This document shows positions 20,703 to 29,271 of a stretch of DNA of 64,000 nucleotides, piece by piece (the first letter of the stretch is position 1; each line of letters begins with the position of its first letter). This DNA comes from Streptomyces cyaneofuscatus. Its GTDB lineage: Bacteria > Actinomycetota > Actinomycetes > Streptomycetales > Streptomycetaceae. The DNA lies in the NCBI RefSeq assembly GCF_000718135.1, contig NZ_JOEM01000014.1:1-64000 (forward strand). The letters run 5' to 3'. A program made the position numbers and the translations under genes. The notes below the pieces were generated by a model. That model had not been told where the DNA came from. It worked only from the letters and a program-made list of their open reading frames with translations, and made no database searches.

Positions 20703-23075
20703 ATGCCTGAACCACGTGTTCACGCGCGCCTCACCCGAGCGGGACACCTGCTGGCGGTACTGGGGCTCGCCCTGGCCCTCGTCGGCGGGGGTACGGTCCC
20801 CGACGCCCGTGCGGCCCCCACGCCCAAGCCGACCCCGCCGGCAAACGACGTACGCCCGCCCGGAGCGGCGGACGGGCTCGACCTGTCCAAGATGAAGGGC
20901 GTCGACAACCCGCTGCTGCACCCCCTGCTGCTGCCCGTGGCCGACCTGCGTCAGGAGCTCTACCGCGGGCTGCTGGCCAAGGGTCAGAAGACGGCCGCCG
21001 AAGACGCCTTCGCGGGCTACCGCAACGGCGCGGTGGAGTTCATCGACCCGACCCTGGTGGATTTCGAGAAGTGGGAGGAGATGCGGAACGACACCGTCGA
21101 GCCGCATCTCCGCGGGCAGTTCTGGCGCTTCTCCCTGGTGCGGCTCGACTCGGTGGCGGCGTTCCTCGACCCGAAGGCGGTCGCCCGGATCCGGAAGGAA
21201 TCCGGCCCCCAGTTGATCGCCATGAGTGCGCTGAACGTCCTCGCGGGGGAGAAGAACGCAGGCGTCAAGCAGAAGAAGCCCATTCACTCCGAGGCGCTGC
21301 TCAAGCGGCTCCGCGGCCGCCACAAGATCCCGGAGGCGGCGCGTCTCTACGCCGCCTCGGAGCGCCGGCAGTGCGAGCGAGGATGTTCCCGGCTGCACCC
21401 CCTCTCCCTGCGGACGGGATACGGCTGGCCGTACGGGTTCTCCACGCTGGCGATGGAACTCAAAGCACGGCGGTTGGCGCAGATCGACGCGAGTGACGCC
21501 ACACCGGAGCAGCGCGCGAGGCTGAAGCAACAAGCCATAGACCGGATGGAGGTGGACCGCGAACAGCTCAACAACACGACGAGGCAGCATCTCGACTACG
21601 CCCTGGACCAGGTCAAGGCACTGGCCGGCTCCGAGCAGGAAGCGACCGTCAGCGCTCTCGCCGGAATGTTCCACACCGACGCCACGCGCAAGTGCCCGCC
21701 TTCCTCCTCCCGCGTACGGTCCCTGGGCCGTGGTCTGCCCGGAGTGGCGGCGCCCGTGATGGCGCTCCGCGCCGCCGCGCCCTGCGGCGAGGCCGAGGAG
21801 GAGGACCGGGTACGGCCCGGCGCCACGGCGACGGGGCTCGGCCAGGCGCTCGCGGGTTCCGCCATGGACCCCGGAGGCATCGACTTCACCTCCATGGAGC
21901 TGCGCTACCTCGCCGACCCGGGCGACGGCAGCGGTCTGCAGTACGCCTTCGAGGCGGGCCGCGACCCGTGGCGCGGCGACGCGCGGACCAGCACCGGCCT
22001 GAGCGCGGCCACCCTCAGCTCGGACGCCTTCTTCGTCTGGCTGTCGCTGCGTCCCCAGGACTTCTGGGTCAACCTCAACCCCGACGAGCCCGACCGCATC
22101 GTCGACCGCGACCTCGGCACCACCGACGCGGGCCGGGTGCTGCTCCAGGCCGACCTGCTCATGAAGAAGACCGTGGGCAGGCTGATCCACCCCGACACCG
22201 GGGCGGGCAAGGACCTGTGGAACCGCATCCAGGGGCAGTGCCTGTCGTTCCGCACCTGGATCGTCCCCGCACCCGCCTCCGTACACCAGCAGGGCGACAA
22301 GCTGTACATCCTGGACGCGCCGCTGGACGTGAAGATGGAGACCCAGTACCTCAAGTCCCGTGGCGTGACGGCAGGCCAGAGCTGCCCGCGCCGGAGCAAG
22401 GCCGACGAGGAGCACAACGAACGGGTCTACCGCGACCTGGTGCTCTCCAAGCTGAAGAAGGCCATCAACACCGACCGCGACTACGCCGACCTGCGCCGCG
22501 TCTACCTGGCCCGGGTCGCGGCCGAGTGGTACCGCAACCTCAGCCGGACCAGGGAGACCACCTACGGCTCGCTGATCGACCGCGGCGACGCGGACGCCTG
22601 GCGGACGAAGACGTCGTGGAAGCCCACCGACACGTTCGACGCGTTCGTACGGTCCTACACCAAGGGCGAGTTCAAGGTCACCCGGCGCAGCACCCGCGGC
22701 AACGCGGAGTACGTCACCACCTACACGTACGGCGGTGTGGACCTCACCCGGGTGCCGATGCGCAACGCCCCGTCGGCGGAGTTCGCCGCGCAGGTGGAGC
22801 GGTCGCTGCGCGCGGCGGACACGCCCGGGACGGGCGGGACTGCGTGGCTCGGCGCGCCCACACCCCTGCAGGCCGCCGGACCGGGCGAGCCGGCCGGCGG
22901 GCTGTCCGACTCCGCTCTGGCCCTGCGTCTCCTGCCCACGCTCCTGGTGCCCGTCGCCGGATTGCTGTGGTGGCGCAGACGCCGCCTGAACGGCGCCGGG
23001 GCCAGTCCTCTCCGCCGCGCTGTCGCGTCGGCTCCGCGCTCGCCCCTGTGGTCACGTACTCGGAGGTCCCGATGA
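20703..23075 (+). CDS. Large exported, C-terminally membrane-anchored protein of unknown function
   Basis: This 790-residue protein has an N-terminal signal peptide (GHLLAVLGLALALVGGG ... ARAAP) and a C-terminal membrane helix (LLPTLLVPVAGLLWWRRRR) followed by a basic tail, so most of it is extracytoplasmic. I recognise no catalytic family. Conserved-looking stretches are FWVNLNPDEPDRIVDRDLG and the following TTDAGRVLLQADLLMKKTVG. Several cysteines (CERGC, KCPP, PCGE) could form disulfides. ATG 20703 has GGGAGAAG 8-9 nt upstream. Its TGA overlaps the next ATG. The position in the operon suggests it works with the secreted esterase and the PrsW-like protease, perhaps as substrate or receptor. 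Confidence 0.8.
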   Translation: MPEPRVHARLTRAGHLLAVLGLALALVGGGTVPDARAAPTPKPTPPANDVRPPGAADGLDLSKMKGVDNPLLHPLLLPVADLRQELYRGLLAKGQKTAAEDAFAGYRNGAVEFIDPTLVDFEKWEEMRNDTVEPHLRGQFWRFSLVRLDSVAAFLDPKAVARIRKESGPQLIAMSALNVLAGEKNAGVKQKKPIHSEALLKRLRGRHKIPEAARLYAASERRQCERGCSRLHPLSLRTGYGWPYGFSTLAMELKARRLAQIDASDATPEQRARLKQQAIDRMEVDREQLNNTTRQHLDYALDQVKALAGSEQEATVSALAGMFHTDATRKCPPSSSRVRSLGRGLPGVAAPVMALRAAAPCGEAEEEDRVRPGATATGLGQALAGSAMDPGGIDFTSMELRYLADPGDGSGLQYAFEAGRDPWRGDARTSTGLSAATLSSDAFFVWLSLRPQDFWVNLNPDEPDRIVDRDLGTTDAGRVLLQADLLMKKTVGRLIHPDTGAGKDLWNRIQGQCLSFRTWIVPAPASVHQQGDKLYILDAPLDVKMETQYLKSRGVTAGQSCPRRSKADEEHNERVYRDLVLSKLKKAINTDRDYADLRRVYLARVAAEWYRNLSRTRETTYGSLIDRGDADAWRTKTSWKPTDTFDAFVRSYTKGEFKVTRRSTRGNAEYVTTYTYGGVDLTRVPMRNAPSAEFAAQVERSLRAADTPGTGGTAWLGAPTPLQAAGPGEPAGGLSDSALALRLLPTLLVPVAGLLWWRRRRLNGAGASPLRRAVASAPRSPLWSRTRRSR

Positions 23076-23518
23076 GCTTCTTCGGCCCTGAACCGCCCGA
23101 TCCGGCCGGGCGTCCCGACAGCCCCGACGGTCCCGACGGCCCCGGCCCGGACCGGCAGCCGCCGCGGCGGCTCATGGCGGTCGTGGGCGGCCTCGGGGCG
23201 GCCGCGATCGTGCTCGGTGCCCTCGTGGGATTCACGAGCGATCCGCCGATCCCGCTGCCGGAGAAGATGCCGACCATGCCGTCCCGCCCGGGCATGGCCC
23301 CACCGCCCTCGGGATGGCCGACGGAGCTGCCGTCGGACTTCCCGACGGACTTCCCGACCGGTCTGCCCTCGGATCTCCCGTCGGACTTCCCGACCGGTTT
23401 GCCATCGGACTTCCCCACGGATTTCCCGACGGGGCTGCCCTCCGACTTCCCCACAGACTTCCCCTCCGGCTTCCCCACCGCACCCCCCGGGCCCGCCCCG
23501 CAGGGAGGTACCCCATGA
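23072..23518 (+). CDS. Single-pass membrane protein with Asp-Phe-Pro repeat tail
   Basis: This 148-residue protein has a Pro/Asp/Gly-rich N-terminus, one hydrophobic segment (LMAVVGGLGAAAIVLGALVGF) and an extracytoplasmic tail of about 50 residues. The tail is built from units like LPSDFPTDFPTG repeated four to five times. ATG 23072 overlaps the previous stop (ATGA), and CGGAGG precedes it by 5 nt. The repeat tail should be extended, Ser/Thr/Pro-rich and wall-spanning. Function unknown; it may be a structural spacer or a protease substrate of the downstream PrsW-like protein. Confidence 0.8.
   Translation: MSFFGPEPPDPAGRPDSPDGPDGPGPDRQPPRRLMAVVGGLGAAAIVLGALVGFTSDPPIPLPEKMPTMPSRPGMAPPPSGWPTELPSDFPTDFPTGLPSDLPSDFPTGLPSDFPTDFPTGLPSDFPTDFPSGFPTAPPGPAPQGGTP
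23326..23487 (+). repeat. Degenerate tandem repeat encoding the SDFPTDFPTG-type tail
   Basis: GACTTCCC and CTGCCCTC blocks recur at 12-, 24- and 36-bp spacing across this segment, preserving the reading frame. Units vary at third positions, so protein-level selection on the motif is likely. Confidence 0.8.
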
Positions 23519-24939
23519 CCTCGCCCGACTCCGTCGTCCCCTCACCCCCGCCCCGCCCGCCGGACCCGTTCCGGCGCCCCTGGCACATCGCTCTGGGCAT
23601 CGCACTCGTCCTCTCCGCGGCCTTCGCGACGGCACAGGTGCTGTACTGGGCGGCACCGGAGATCACGTCGCCCCTGCCGTGGATGAGGATCTATCTGCTG
23701 CCCCAGCCCCCCGCCCTCCGGCTGACGCGCGTGCTGCTGTACTCGGGCTGGGGCGTCGCCCTGGTGCTCGCGGCGGTGCTGTACGGCGCCACGCGTGCCG
23801 GCCGCGTGCGCGTCGTACGGGTCTGCCGGGCGGCCATCCTGACCGTGCTGCTGCTGCCGTACGCCGTGATGGCGCTCGACACGCTCGCGGGGGCTCCGCT
23901 CACCGCGCTGCTGTGCCTGGCGACCTCCGCCGTGGCCCTGCTCGCCGTGCACCGGGTCCAGCTGTACCTGCGGCTCCCGGCGCGTCTGACGCTGCTGGCC
24001 TTCGCGTGGGGCGCCCTGGTCGGGTCCGGGTTCGCCATCGTGATGAGCATGTGGTTCGGCTGGTACGCGGGGGGCTACCTGCTGGACTTCGAGCGGCCAC
24101 GCGGTTCGATCCGTACCCTCCTGGCGCTGTTCGCCCTGAACGCCGACTTCTTCTCGGAGGTGGGCAAGGCGGCGGGCGTCGCACTCGTCCTGCTGGTCTT
24201 CCGGCGGTACGTGGACGGGGTGGTCTCCGGCCTCGTGCTGGGAGCGGCCTCGGGTATCGGCCTGAACCTCACCGAGACCGTGCGCTACATGGCCGAGATC
24301 GAACCGGGCCAGCCGGCGGCACAGTTCTGGACCCGCCAGGTGGTGGGCCTGCTGACCGTGCACGCCGTCTTCAGCGGGCTGGCGGGGGCGGGGTTCGGGG
24401 CCGCGCTGCGGGCGGGGCCCGGGCGGGGCAGGGTGTCCCTGTGCCTCAGCGGACTGCTGGCCGCGTTCGGCGGGCACCTGCTGTTCGACACCCTCATGCC
24501 GCTGCTGGACCGCCGGCGCCGGGACCTGTTCTCCGGCGCCGAGACGCTGGGGGTGCTGGTCGGGGTGCCGCTGGTCACCCTGATCGCCGCGGGCCCGTTC
24601 GTGGTTCTCTGCCTCCTGCTGCTGCGGCGGGGACTGCGCGATCAGGCGGCGGTGCTGCGGGCGGCGCTGCCCGTGGAGACGGCGAGCGGAACGGGCGCCG
24701 TGACACCGGCCGAGGGCGGCCTGCTGCTCTCACCGGGGCGCCGGCTGCTGCTGGAGCTCGCGGTCTGGAGACGCGACGGGACGGCGGGGCTGCGGCACCT
24801 GATCCGCCTCCAGCAGGCCCAGTTGAGGCTCCTGCACGATCCGCTGCCGCACCGGAGCGATGAGGTGCGGCAGTTGAAGGGCCTGCCGCCGCTCTCCCCG
24901 AATCCGACATTGCCCATCGACCAGGGAGTCTCCTCATGA
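23515..24939 (+). CDS. PrsW-family-like intramembrane metalloprotease
   Basis: This 474-residue polytopic membrane protein has about ten hydrophobic segments. It carries the PrsW (CPBP-related) pattern in order: SEVGK at 214-218, DGVVSGLVLGAASGIGLNLTE ending at Glu254, HAVFSGLAGAGFG with His283, and GGHLLFD with His321. In PrsW the first motif is EExxK; here the first Glu is Ser, while the second Glu (215), Lys and both His remain. PrsW proteins cleave anti-sigma factors or other membrane substrates. No anti-sigma gene is in this operon. ATG 23515 overlaps the previous stop (ATGA) behind AGGGAGG. Confidence 0.78.
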   Translation: MTSPDSVVPSPPPRPPDPFRRPWHIALGIALVLSAAFATAQVLYWAAPEITSPLPWMRIYLLPQPPALRLTRVLLYSGWGVALVLAAVLYGATRAGRVRVVRVCRAAILTVLLLPYAVMALDTLAGAPLTALLCLATSAVALLAVHRVQLYLRLPARLTLLAFAWGALVGSGFAIVMSMWFGWYAGGYLLDFERPRGSIRTLLALFALNADFFSEVGKAAGVALVLLVFRRYVDGVVSGLVLGAASGIGLNLTETVRYMAEIEPGQPAAQFWTRQVVGLLTVHAVFSGLAGAGFGAALRAGPGRGRVSLCLSGLLAAFGGHLLFDTLMPLLDRRRRDLFSGAETLGVLVGVPLVTLIAAGPFVVLCLLLLRRGLRDQAAVLRAALPVETASGTGAVTPAEGGLLLSPGRRLLLELAVWRRDGTAGLRHLIRLQQAQLRLLHDPLPHRSDEVRQLKGLPPLSPNPTLPIDQGVSS

Positions 24940-25301
24940 CCCGGATCTCTCGGGCCGGGCTCGTCACCGGGCTCACCGCCGTGGTCCTTCTCCTCGTACC
25001 GCCCGGGCAGGCGTTCGCCCAGTGCGCGGCCCCCGACTACCGGGGCGGCCGGGCGCTGCCCAGCGGGGCCTGCCCCACGGAGACCGCCGGTATGGCGTCC
25101 GCCGTGGTGTGGATCGTCCTGGTCCTGGCGGCGCTGGCCTGGCTTGCTCTGGCGAAGCAGCGCCGGCGGACCACCACGGAGGCGGACCTGGCGCTCGTGG
25201 ACGCGGGCTTCGCGGCCGGACCAGGGCAGGAGGGCGAGGAAGGCGAAGCGGGAAGCGACGTTCCGTCGCGTACGGGTCAGCCGAGGATGCCCCGGTCGTA
25301 G
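24936..25301 (+). CDS. Small exported membrane protein, last gene of the NACHT operon
   Basis: This 121-residue protein has a signal-type N-terminus (AGLVTGLTAVVLLLVPPGQAFA), a short extracytoplasmic loop with two cysteines (QCAAPDY ... GACPTET), one membrane helix (AVVWIVLVLAALAWLAL), and an acidic cytoplasmic tail (EGEEGEAGSD). ATG 24936 overlaps the PrsW-like stop (ATGA). The 3' end overlaps the convergent response-regulator gene by 25 bp. I recognise no family; it may be an adaptor or a subunit of the operon's membrane assembly. Confidence 0.75.
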   Translation: MTRISRAGLVTGLTAVVLLLVPPGQAFAQCAAPDYRGGRALPSGACPTETAGMASAVVWIVLVLAALAWLALAKQRRRTTTEADLALVDAGFAAGPGQEGEEGEAGSDVPSRTGQPRMPRS

Positions 25302-25939
25302 CCGACGGCCACGGCCGCGGCCCGGTCCTTGGTGCCGAGCTTGGCGAAGATGTGGGTGAGGTGGGTCTTCACGGTCGCCTCGCTGATGAAGAGTTCGGCG
25401 GCGATCTCCCGGTTCGTCGTGCCCTTCGCCACCAGCACCAGCACCTCGCGCTCGCGGGCCGAGAGGGTCGCGTCGGCGGGGGCGGTGGGGGTACGGACCC
25501 GGGTCATCAGCCGGGAGGCGACGGCGGGCGACAGGACGCTGCGGCCGTCGGCGGCGGCCCGGACGGCGGCGAACAGCTCCTCGCGCGGGGCGTCCTTGAG
25601 CAGATAGCCGGTGGCGCCCGCCTCGATCGCGGGGAGCGTGTCGGAGTCGGTGTCGTACGTCGTCAGCACCAGGACCTGGGAACGGGCGCCGCGCCGGGTC
25701 AGCTCGGCGATGGCGGCCACTCCCCCGCCGCCGGGCATCCGCAGGTCCATCAGGACCACGTCCGGGTCGTGGCGTTCGACGACGGCGAGGGCGTCGACGC
25801 CGTCGGCCGCCTCGCCGAGGACGTCGAAGCCGGGTTCGGCGGTGAACATGCCGCGCAGGCCGTCGCGGACGACGGGGTGGTCGTCGACCAGGACGACGGT
25901 GATGGTGCGTTCGGGGGTGCGTTCGGGGTTCTCGGTCAT
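25277..25939 (-). CDS. NarL/LuxR-family response regulator
   Basis: This 220-residue regulator has a receiver domain with the acidic pair in VDDHP, phospho-acceptor Asp in VLMDLRMPGGGG, switch Thr in VLTTYD and Lys in LLKDAP. A LuxR-type C-terminal HTH follows (LSAREREVLVLVAKGTTNREIAAELFISEATVKTHLTHIFAKLG). It is the partner of the histidine kinase 58 bp upstream and probably controls the ABC exporter genes of the same operon. ATG 25939 is the first Met before the receiver; no strong Shine-Dalgarno is visible. Confidence 0.94.
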   Translation of the reverse strand: MTENPERTPERTITVVLVDDHPVVRDGLRGMFTAEPGFDVLGEAADGVDALAVVERHDPDVVLMDLRMPGGGGVAAIAELTRRGARSQVLVLTTYDTDSDTLPAIEAGATGYLLKDAPREELFAAVRAAADGRSVLSPAVASRLMTRVRTPTAPADATLSAREREVLVLVAKGTTNREIAAELFISEATVKTHLTHIFAKLGTKDRAAAVAVGYDRGILG

Positions 25940-25997
25940 GGCAGGGATCACCGTACGGCCGGTCGCGGCTGCCTGGCCAGAGCCGCCGTACAGCCGG

Positions 25998-27290
25998 TCA
26001 CGCGTGCCTGACCAGGGGGACCCGGGCCGAGACCGCCGTGCCCCCGCCCGGTTCCGACTCCACCTCCACCGTGCCCGCGATGCGTTCCGCGCGGGCCCGC
26101 ATGCCGCCGAGGCCGAAGCCGCCGGTGCGGCTCGCCGGTGCGGCGGCGCCCGGGTCGAAGCCGCGGCCGTCGTCCCGTACGTCCAGGGCCAGTTCACCGT
26201 CCATGAAGGAGAGCGTGACGCCGACCCGGGAGGCCCCGGCGTGGCGGCCCGCGTTGGCCAGGGCCTCGCCCGCGATGCGCAGGAGGGTGGCGGCGACCTC
26301 GTCGTGGACGGGTTCGGCGGTGCCGGTGACGGTGAAGTCGGCCCGTACGCGGTGCTGTTCGGCCCAGGTGGCGACCGTCTTCTCCAGGGCGCCGGTCAGT
26401 TCGTCGTGCTCCAGGGCGACGGGGGCCAGGTTGTGGACGGAGCGGCGGGCCTCGCCGAGGCTGTGACGGGCGAGGGCGGCGGCCCGCTCCAGGTGGACGC
26501 GGGCGGTCTCCGGATCGCGGTCCGTGACGGAGGTGACGACCTGGAGCTGGGCGATGATCCCGGTGAGGCCCTGGGCGAGGGTGTCGTGGATCTCGGCGGC
26601 GAGCCGGCGCCGCTCGTCGTCGACCCCGGCCTCGCGGGCCTGGACGAGGAGCTGGGCGTGCAGGGCCGCGTTCTCCGCCATGGCCGCTTCCAGCCGGAGG
26701 TTGGTGCGCTCCAGCTCGGCGATGGTCGCGGCCTGGACCCGGGCCTTCTCCTCCTCCCGCAGGCCGACCTGCCAGAAGAAGAGGGCGAGGGTGGCGTTGA
26801 CGACGTACAGGACGGCGAAGGCGACCCAGTTCATCAGGGAGGCGGGCGGCAGGCCGCCGCTCTGCGAACCGGCCAGGGTGACGGCGGTGGTGAGCAGCCC
26901 GGCGCGGACGAAGCGCTTGGGGAGCAGGGGTTCGACGTCGAAGTAGCTGAGCGCCGCGTAGATCGCGAAGAACGGGTTGAGCCAGGACAGGGCGAAGGCG
27001 AGGAGGGTCCTCACGCTGTAGTAGGCCACCCCGGCCGGGGCTCCCGGAGCGGTACGCGGGCGGGCCCGGCCCCACCAGATCTGGAGCCCGTACGCGGCGA
27101 CGGCCAGGGCCCCGGCCGCGTACATCTCGGTGCGGGTCATGATCAGGTCGGCGGCGACGGCGCCGACCAGGACGGAGAGGGTGAGGACGGCGTAGGGCCC
27201 GTACCGGTAGAACTGCTCCCAGCGCTGCTCGGCCGTGACGGGGGCCGCCGGTCCCGGTACGGAGGGGAAGCGGCGGGGCGGGGACGTCAT
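25998..27290 (-). CDS. DesK/NarX-type sensor histidine kinase
   Basis: This kinase of about 430 residues has four to five N-terminal membrane helices and a coiled segment (EEEKARVQAATIAELERTNLRLEAAM). The HisKA_3 dimerisation box is ERRRLAAEIHDTLAQGLTGI with the phospho-His, and the HATPase domain has EALANAGRHAGAS, DDGRGFDP and GGFGLGGMRARAERI. It belongs to the class that pairs with NarL regulators. ATG 27290 follows GGGGGAGA. The simple CACACC-like repeat at 27345-27395 separates it from the permease gene. Linked exporter genes suggest it senses an envelope-active compound or membrane stress. Confidence 0.92.
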   Translation of the reverse strand: MTSPPRRFPSVPGPAAPVTAEQRWEQFYRYGPYAVLTLSVLVGAVAADLIMTRTEMYAAGALAVAAYGLQIWWGRARPRTAPGAPAGVAYYSVRTLLAFALSWLNPFFAIYAALSYFDVEPLLPKRFVRAGLLTTAVTLAGSQSGGLPPASLMNWVAFAVLYVVNATLALFFWQVGLREEEKARVQAATIAELERTNLRLEAAMAENAALHAQLLVQAREAGVDDERRRLAAEIHDTLAQGLTGIIAQLQVVTSVTDRDPETARVHLERAAALARHSLGEARRSVHNLAPVALEHDELTGALEKTVATWAEQHRVRADFTVTGTAEPVHDEVAATLLRIAGEALANAGRHAGASRVGVTLSFMDGELALDVRDDGRGFDPGAAAPASRTGGFGLGGMRARAERIAGTVEVESEPGGGTAVSARVPLVRHA

Positions 27291-27391
27291 ACGGGCAGTC
27301 TCCCCCGGCCGCACCGGGCCCACCAGGGCCGCCTCCGCCCCGCTCACACCCACACCCACACCGACGCCCCCGCCCACACTCACGCCCCCGC

Positions 27392-28192
27392 TCACTGCCA
27401 CCGGAACATACGGCTCGCGGCGACGCCCATCCCGGCCGTCCACAGGGCGACGATCCCGAGGTGGATCCAGCCCGGCCAGCTCCCGGACGCGGCCTGCTCC
27501 AACGCCTGGGAGGCGGCTCCGAACGGGGTGATCTCCACGATGCGGCGCAGGATGTCGGGCATCACCTGGACGGGCAGCCAGACCCCGGCGGTGAACATCA
27601 TCACCAGGTAGGCGCCCGAGCCGACCGCCGTGGCTGCCTTCGCCGTCGGGGTCACAGCACAGATCATGGCGCCCAGGCTCAGCGCGGCGGCGACGGCGAG
27701 CAGCAGCGCCAGCAGATAGCCGGGGAGTTGCCCGGGCAGCGCGACGCCGTAGGCGGTCCGGCCGACGGCGGTGACGAGGAGCGCGGAGCCGAGGCAAGCC
27801 GCGCCGTGCAGCAGGATCTGGGCGCCGAGCAGGGCGGAGGGCCGCACCGGGGTGGTGGACATCCGGCGCAGGATGCCGCGCTCGCGGTAGGCGGTGAGGA
27901 CCGGCGGCATCGCCTGGATCCCCGCCGTGATCATGGCGAGCAGGATCGAGATGGGGACGTACAGGTCGATGACGCGGCGTCCGCCGAGGTCGTCCTGCGT
28001 CTCCCTGAAGGCGGGCACGAAGCCGAGGATCACCAGGAGGAGGGAGGGGAAGACGAAGACCCAGAACAGGCTGCCCGGTTCGCGGAGGAAGAGCCGGGTC
28101 TCGGCGATCAGGACGGCGGTCGCGGGACCGCGTCGCCGGGCGGCGCCGGGCCCGGGGGTGGTGGCCGGTGCGGTGGTGGTCTCGGTCTGCAT
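27392..28192 (-). CDS. ABC-2 type transporter permease (DrrB-like)
   Basis: This 266-residue permease has six hydrophobic segments and the ABC-2 pattern: an N-terminal cytoplasmic amphipathic start, PGSLFWVFVFPSLLLVILGF, the loop YRERGILRRMSTTPV typical of DrrB-like proteins, and a C-terminal helix. It pairs with the ATPase whose stop is one base upstream of this ATG (28192), so translation is coupled. Together they should form a drug or lipid exporter. Confidence 0.92.
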   Translation of the reverse strand: MQTETTTAPATTPGPGAARRRGPATAVLIAETRLFLREPGSLFWVFVFPSLLLVILGFVPAFRETQDDLGGRRVIDLYVPISILLAMITAGIQAMPPVLTAYRERGILRRMSTTPVRPSALLGAQILLHGAACLGSALLVTAVGRTAYGVALPGQLPGYLLALLLAVAAALSLGAMICAVTPTAKAATAVGSGAYLVMMFTAGVWLPVQVMPDILRRIVEITPFGAASQALEQAASGSWPGWIHLGIVALWTAGMGVAASRMFRWQ

Positions 28193-28193
28193 G

Positions 28194-29111
28194 TCAGGCG
28201 TCCTGTCCGGTGAGGTCGAGGAAGGCTTCGTCGAGGCTGGTCTCGGTGATGCGCAGCTGCCGGGCGGTGACGCCGAGTTCGGCGAGCAGGGCGACGAACG
28301 GGGTGACCGTCTCGTCGGTGCCGTGGACCGTGAGCGTCCCCTCGCGGTCGGGCGGGGTCACGGACGCGACGCCGGGAAGCGCGGTGAGCCGGGTGAGGTC
28401 GGGGCCGGTGAGCGCCCGGGACGGCACGAAGGAGATGACGGTGGAGCCGGTGGCCTGCCGGATCAGCCCGGCCGGGGTGTCCAGGGCGACGACCTTGCCC
28501 CGGTCGATGACGGCGATCCGGTCGCAGAGGCGCTGGGCCTCCTCCATGAAGTGGGTGACGAGCAGGACGGTCACCCCGCCGTCGCGGATCTCCTCGATGA
28601 GCTTCCAGGTGTCGCGGCGGGCCCGCGGGTCGAGGCCGGTGGTCAGCTCGTCGAGGACGACGACCTTCGGGTCGCCGATCAGGGCGAGCGCGATGAAGAG
28701 CCGCTGCTTCTGGCCGCCGGAGAGCTTGGCGAAGCGGGTGGTGAGCTTCTCGTCGAGGCCGAGCCGGGCGGCGAGCGGGCGCCAGTCGACGGGGGCCGGG
28801 TAGAAGGAGGCGTAGAGCTCCAGCGCCTCCCGTACGGTCAGTTTGGCCTGGAGCTCGCTCTCCTGGAGCTGGGCGCCGAGCAGCCGCGTCACCCGGTCGT
28901 GGTCGGCGACGGGGTCGAGCCCGGCGACCTTGACCGTGCCCGCGTCCGGGATGCGCAGGCCCTCCACGCACTCGACGGTGGTGGTCTTGCCCGCCCCGTT
29001 GGGACCGAGGATGCCGAAGATCTCCCCCTCCTCGACGGAGAAGGAGACGCCGTCGACCACGTGGCGGCCCGCGTAGGTCTTGCGCACCTCGTTGACTTCG
29101 ATGATTGCCAT
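28194..29111 (-). CDS. ABC transporter ATP-binding protein (DrrA-like)
   Basis: This 305-residue ATPase has Walker A GPNGAGKTTT, signature LSGGQKQRL, Walker B VVVLDELTTGLDP and the switch His in VTHFMEEAQRL. The Walker B follow-on is DELTTG rather than the usual DEPTTG. A C-terminal domain of about 80 residues (VTPPDREGTLTVHGTD...) is the DUF4162-like extension of DrrA exporters. ATG 29111 leads a four-gene minus-strand operon: ATPase, permease, histidine kinase, response regulator. Confidence 0.94.
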   Translation of the reverse strand: MAIIEVNEVRKTYAGRHVVDGVSFSVEEGEIFGILGPNGAGKTTTVECVEGLRIPDAGTVKVAGLDPVADHDRVTRLLGAQLQESELQAKLTVREALELYASFYPAPVDWRPLAARLGLDEKLTTRFAKLSGGQKQRLFIALALIGDPKVVVLDELTTGLDPRARRDTWKLIEEIRDGGVTVLLVTHFMEEAQRLCDRIAVIDRGKVVALDTPAGLIRQATGSTVISFVPSRALTGPDLTRLTALPGVASVTPPDREGTLTVHGTDETVTPFVALLAELGVTARQLRITETSLDEAFLDLTGQDA

Positions 29112-29170
29112 GCCCCCAGGGTTCCGGCGGGCGGCGGCGGGCGGTATCCGTCATCACGCTCGACGCTCCA

Positions 29171-29186
29171 TCAACCGATCGGTTGA
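29171..29186. promoter_or_regulatory. Perfect 16-bp palindrome between divergent exporter operons
   Basis: TCAACCGATCGGTTGA is its own reverse complement. It lies 60 bp from ATG 29111 and 86 bp from ATG 29272. It looks like a TetR- or response-regulator-type operator shared by the two transporter operons. Confidence 0.5.
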
Positions 29187-29271
29187 CCCGGGCCTACGAC
29201 CCCGGGACCAGGCGGGCCCCGGCCGAAATGGGGAGGACCGATGTCAGTGGTGAAACGTAGAGTCGGTTCTG

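Noticed and set aside
23326..23487. Possible CRISPR or minisatellite
   Set aside because: Degenerate in-frame protein repeat with no spacers.
16933..25301. Assigning the six-gene operon to a named antiphage system
   Set aside because: NACHT domains alone are not enough; the partner set does not match any defence system I know, so it is left as unassigned.
27345..27395. CACACC simple repeat as a regulatory array
   Set aside because: Low-complexity stretch in an operon spacer; nothing ties it to a function.
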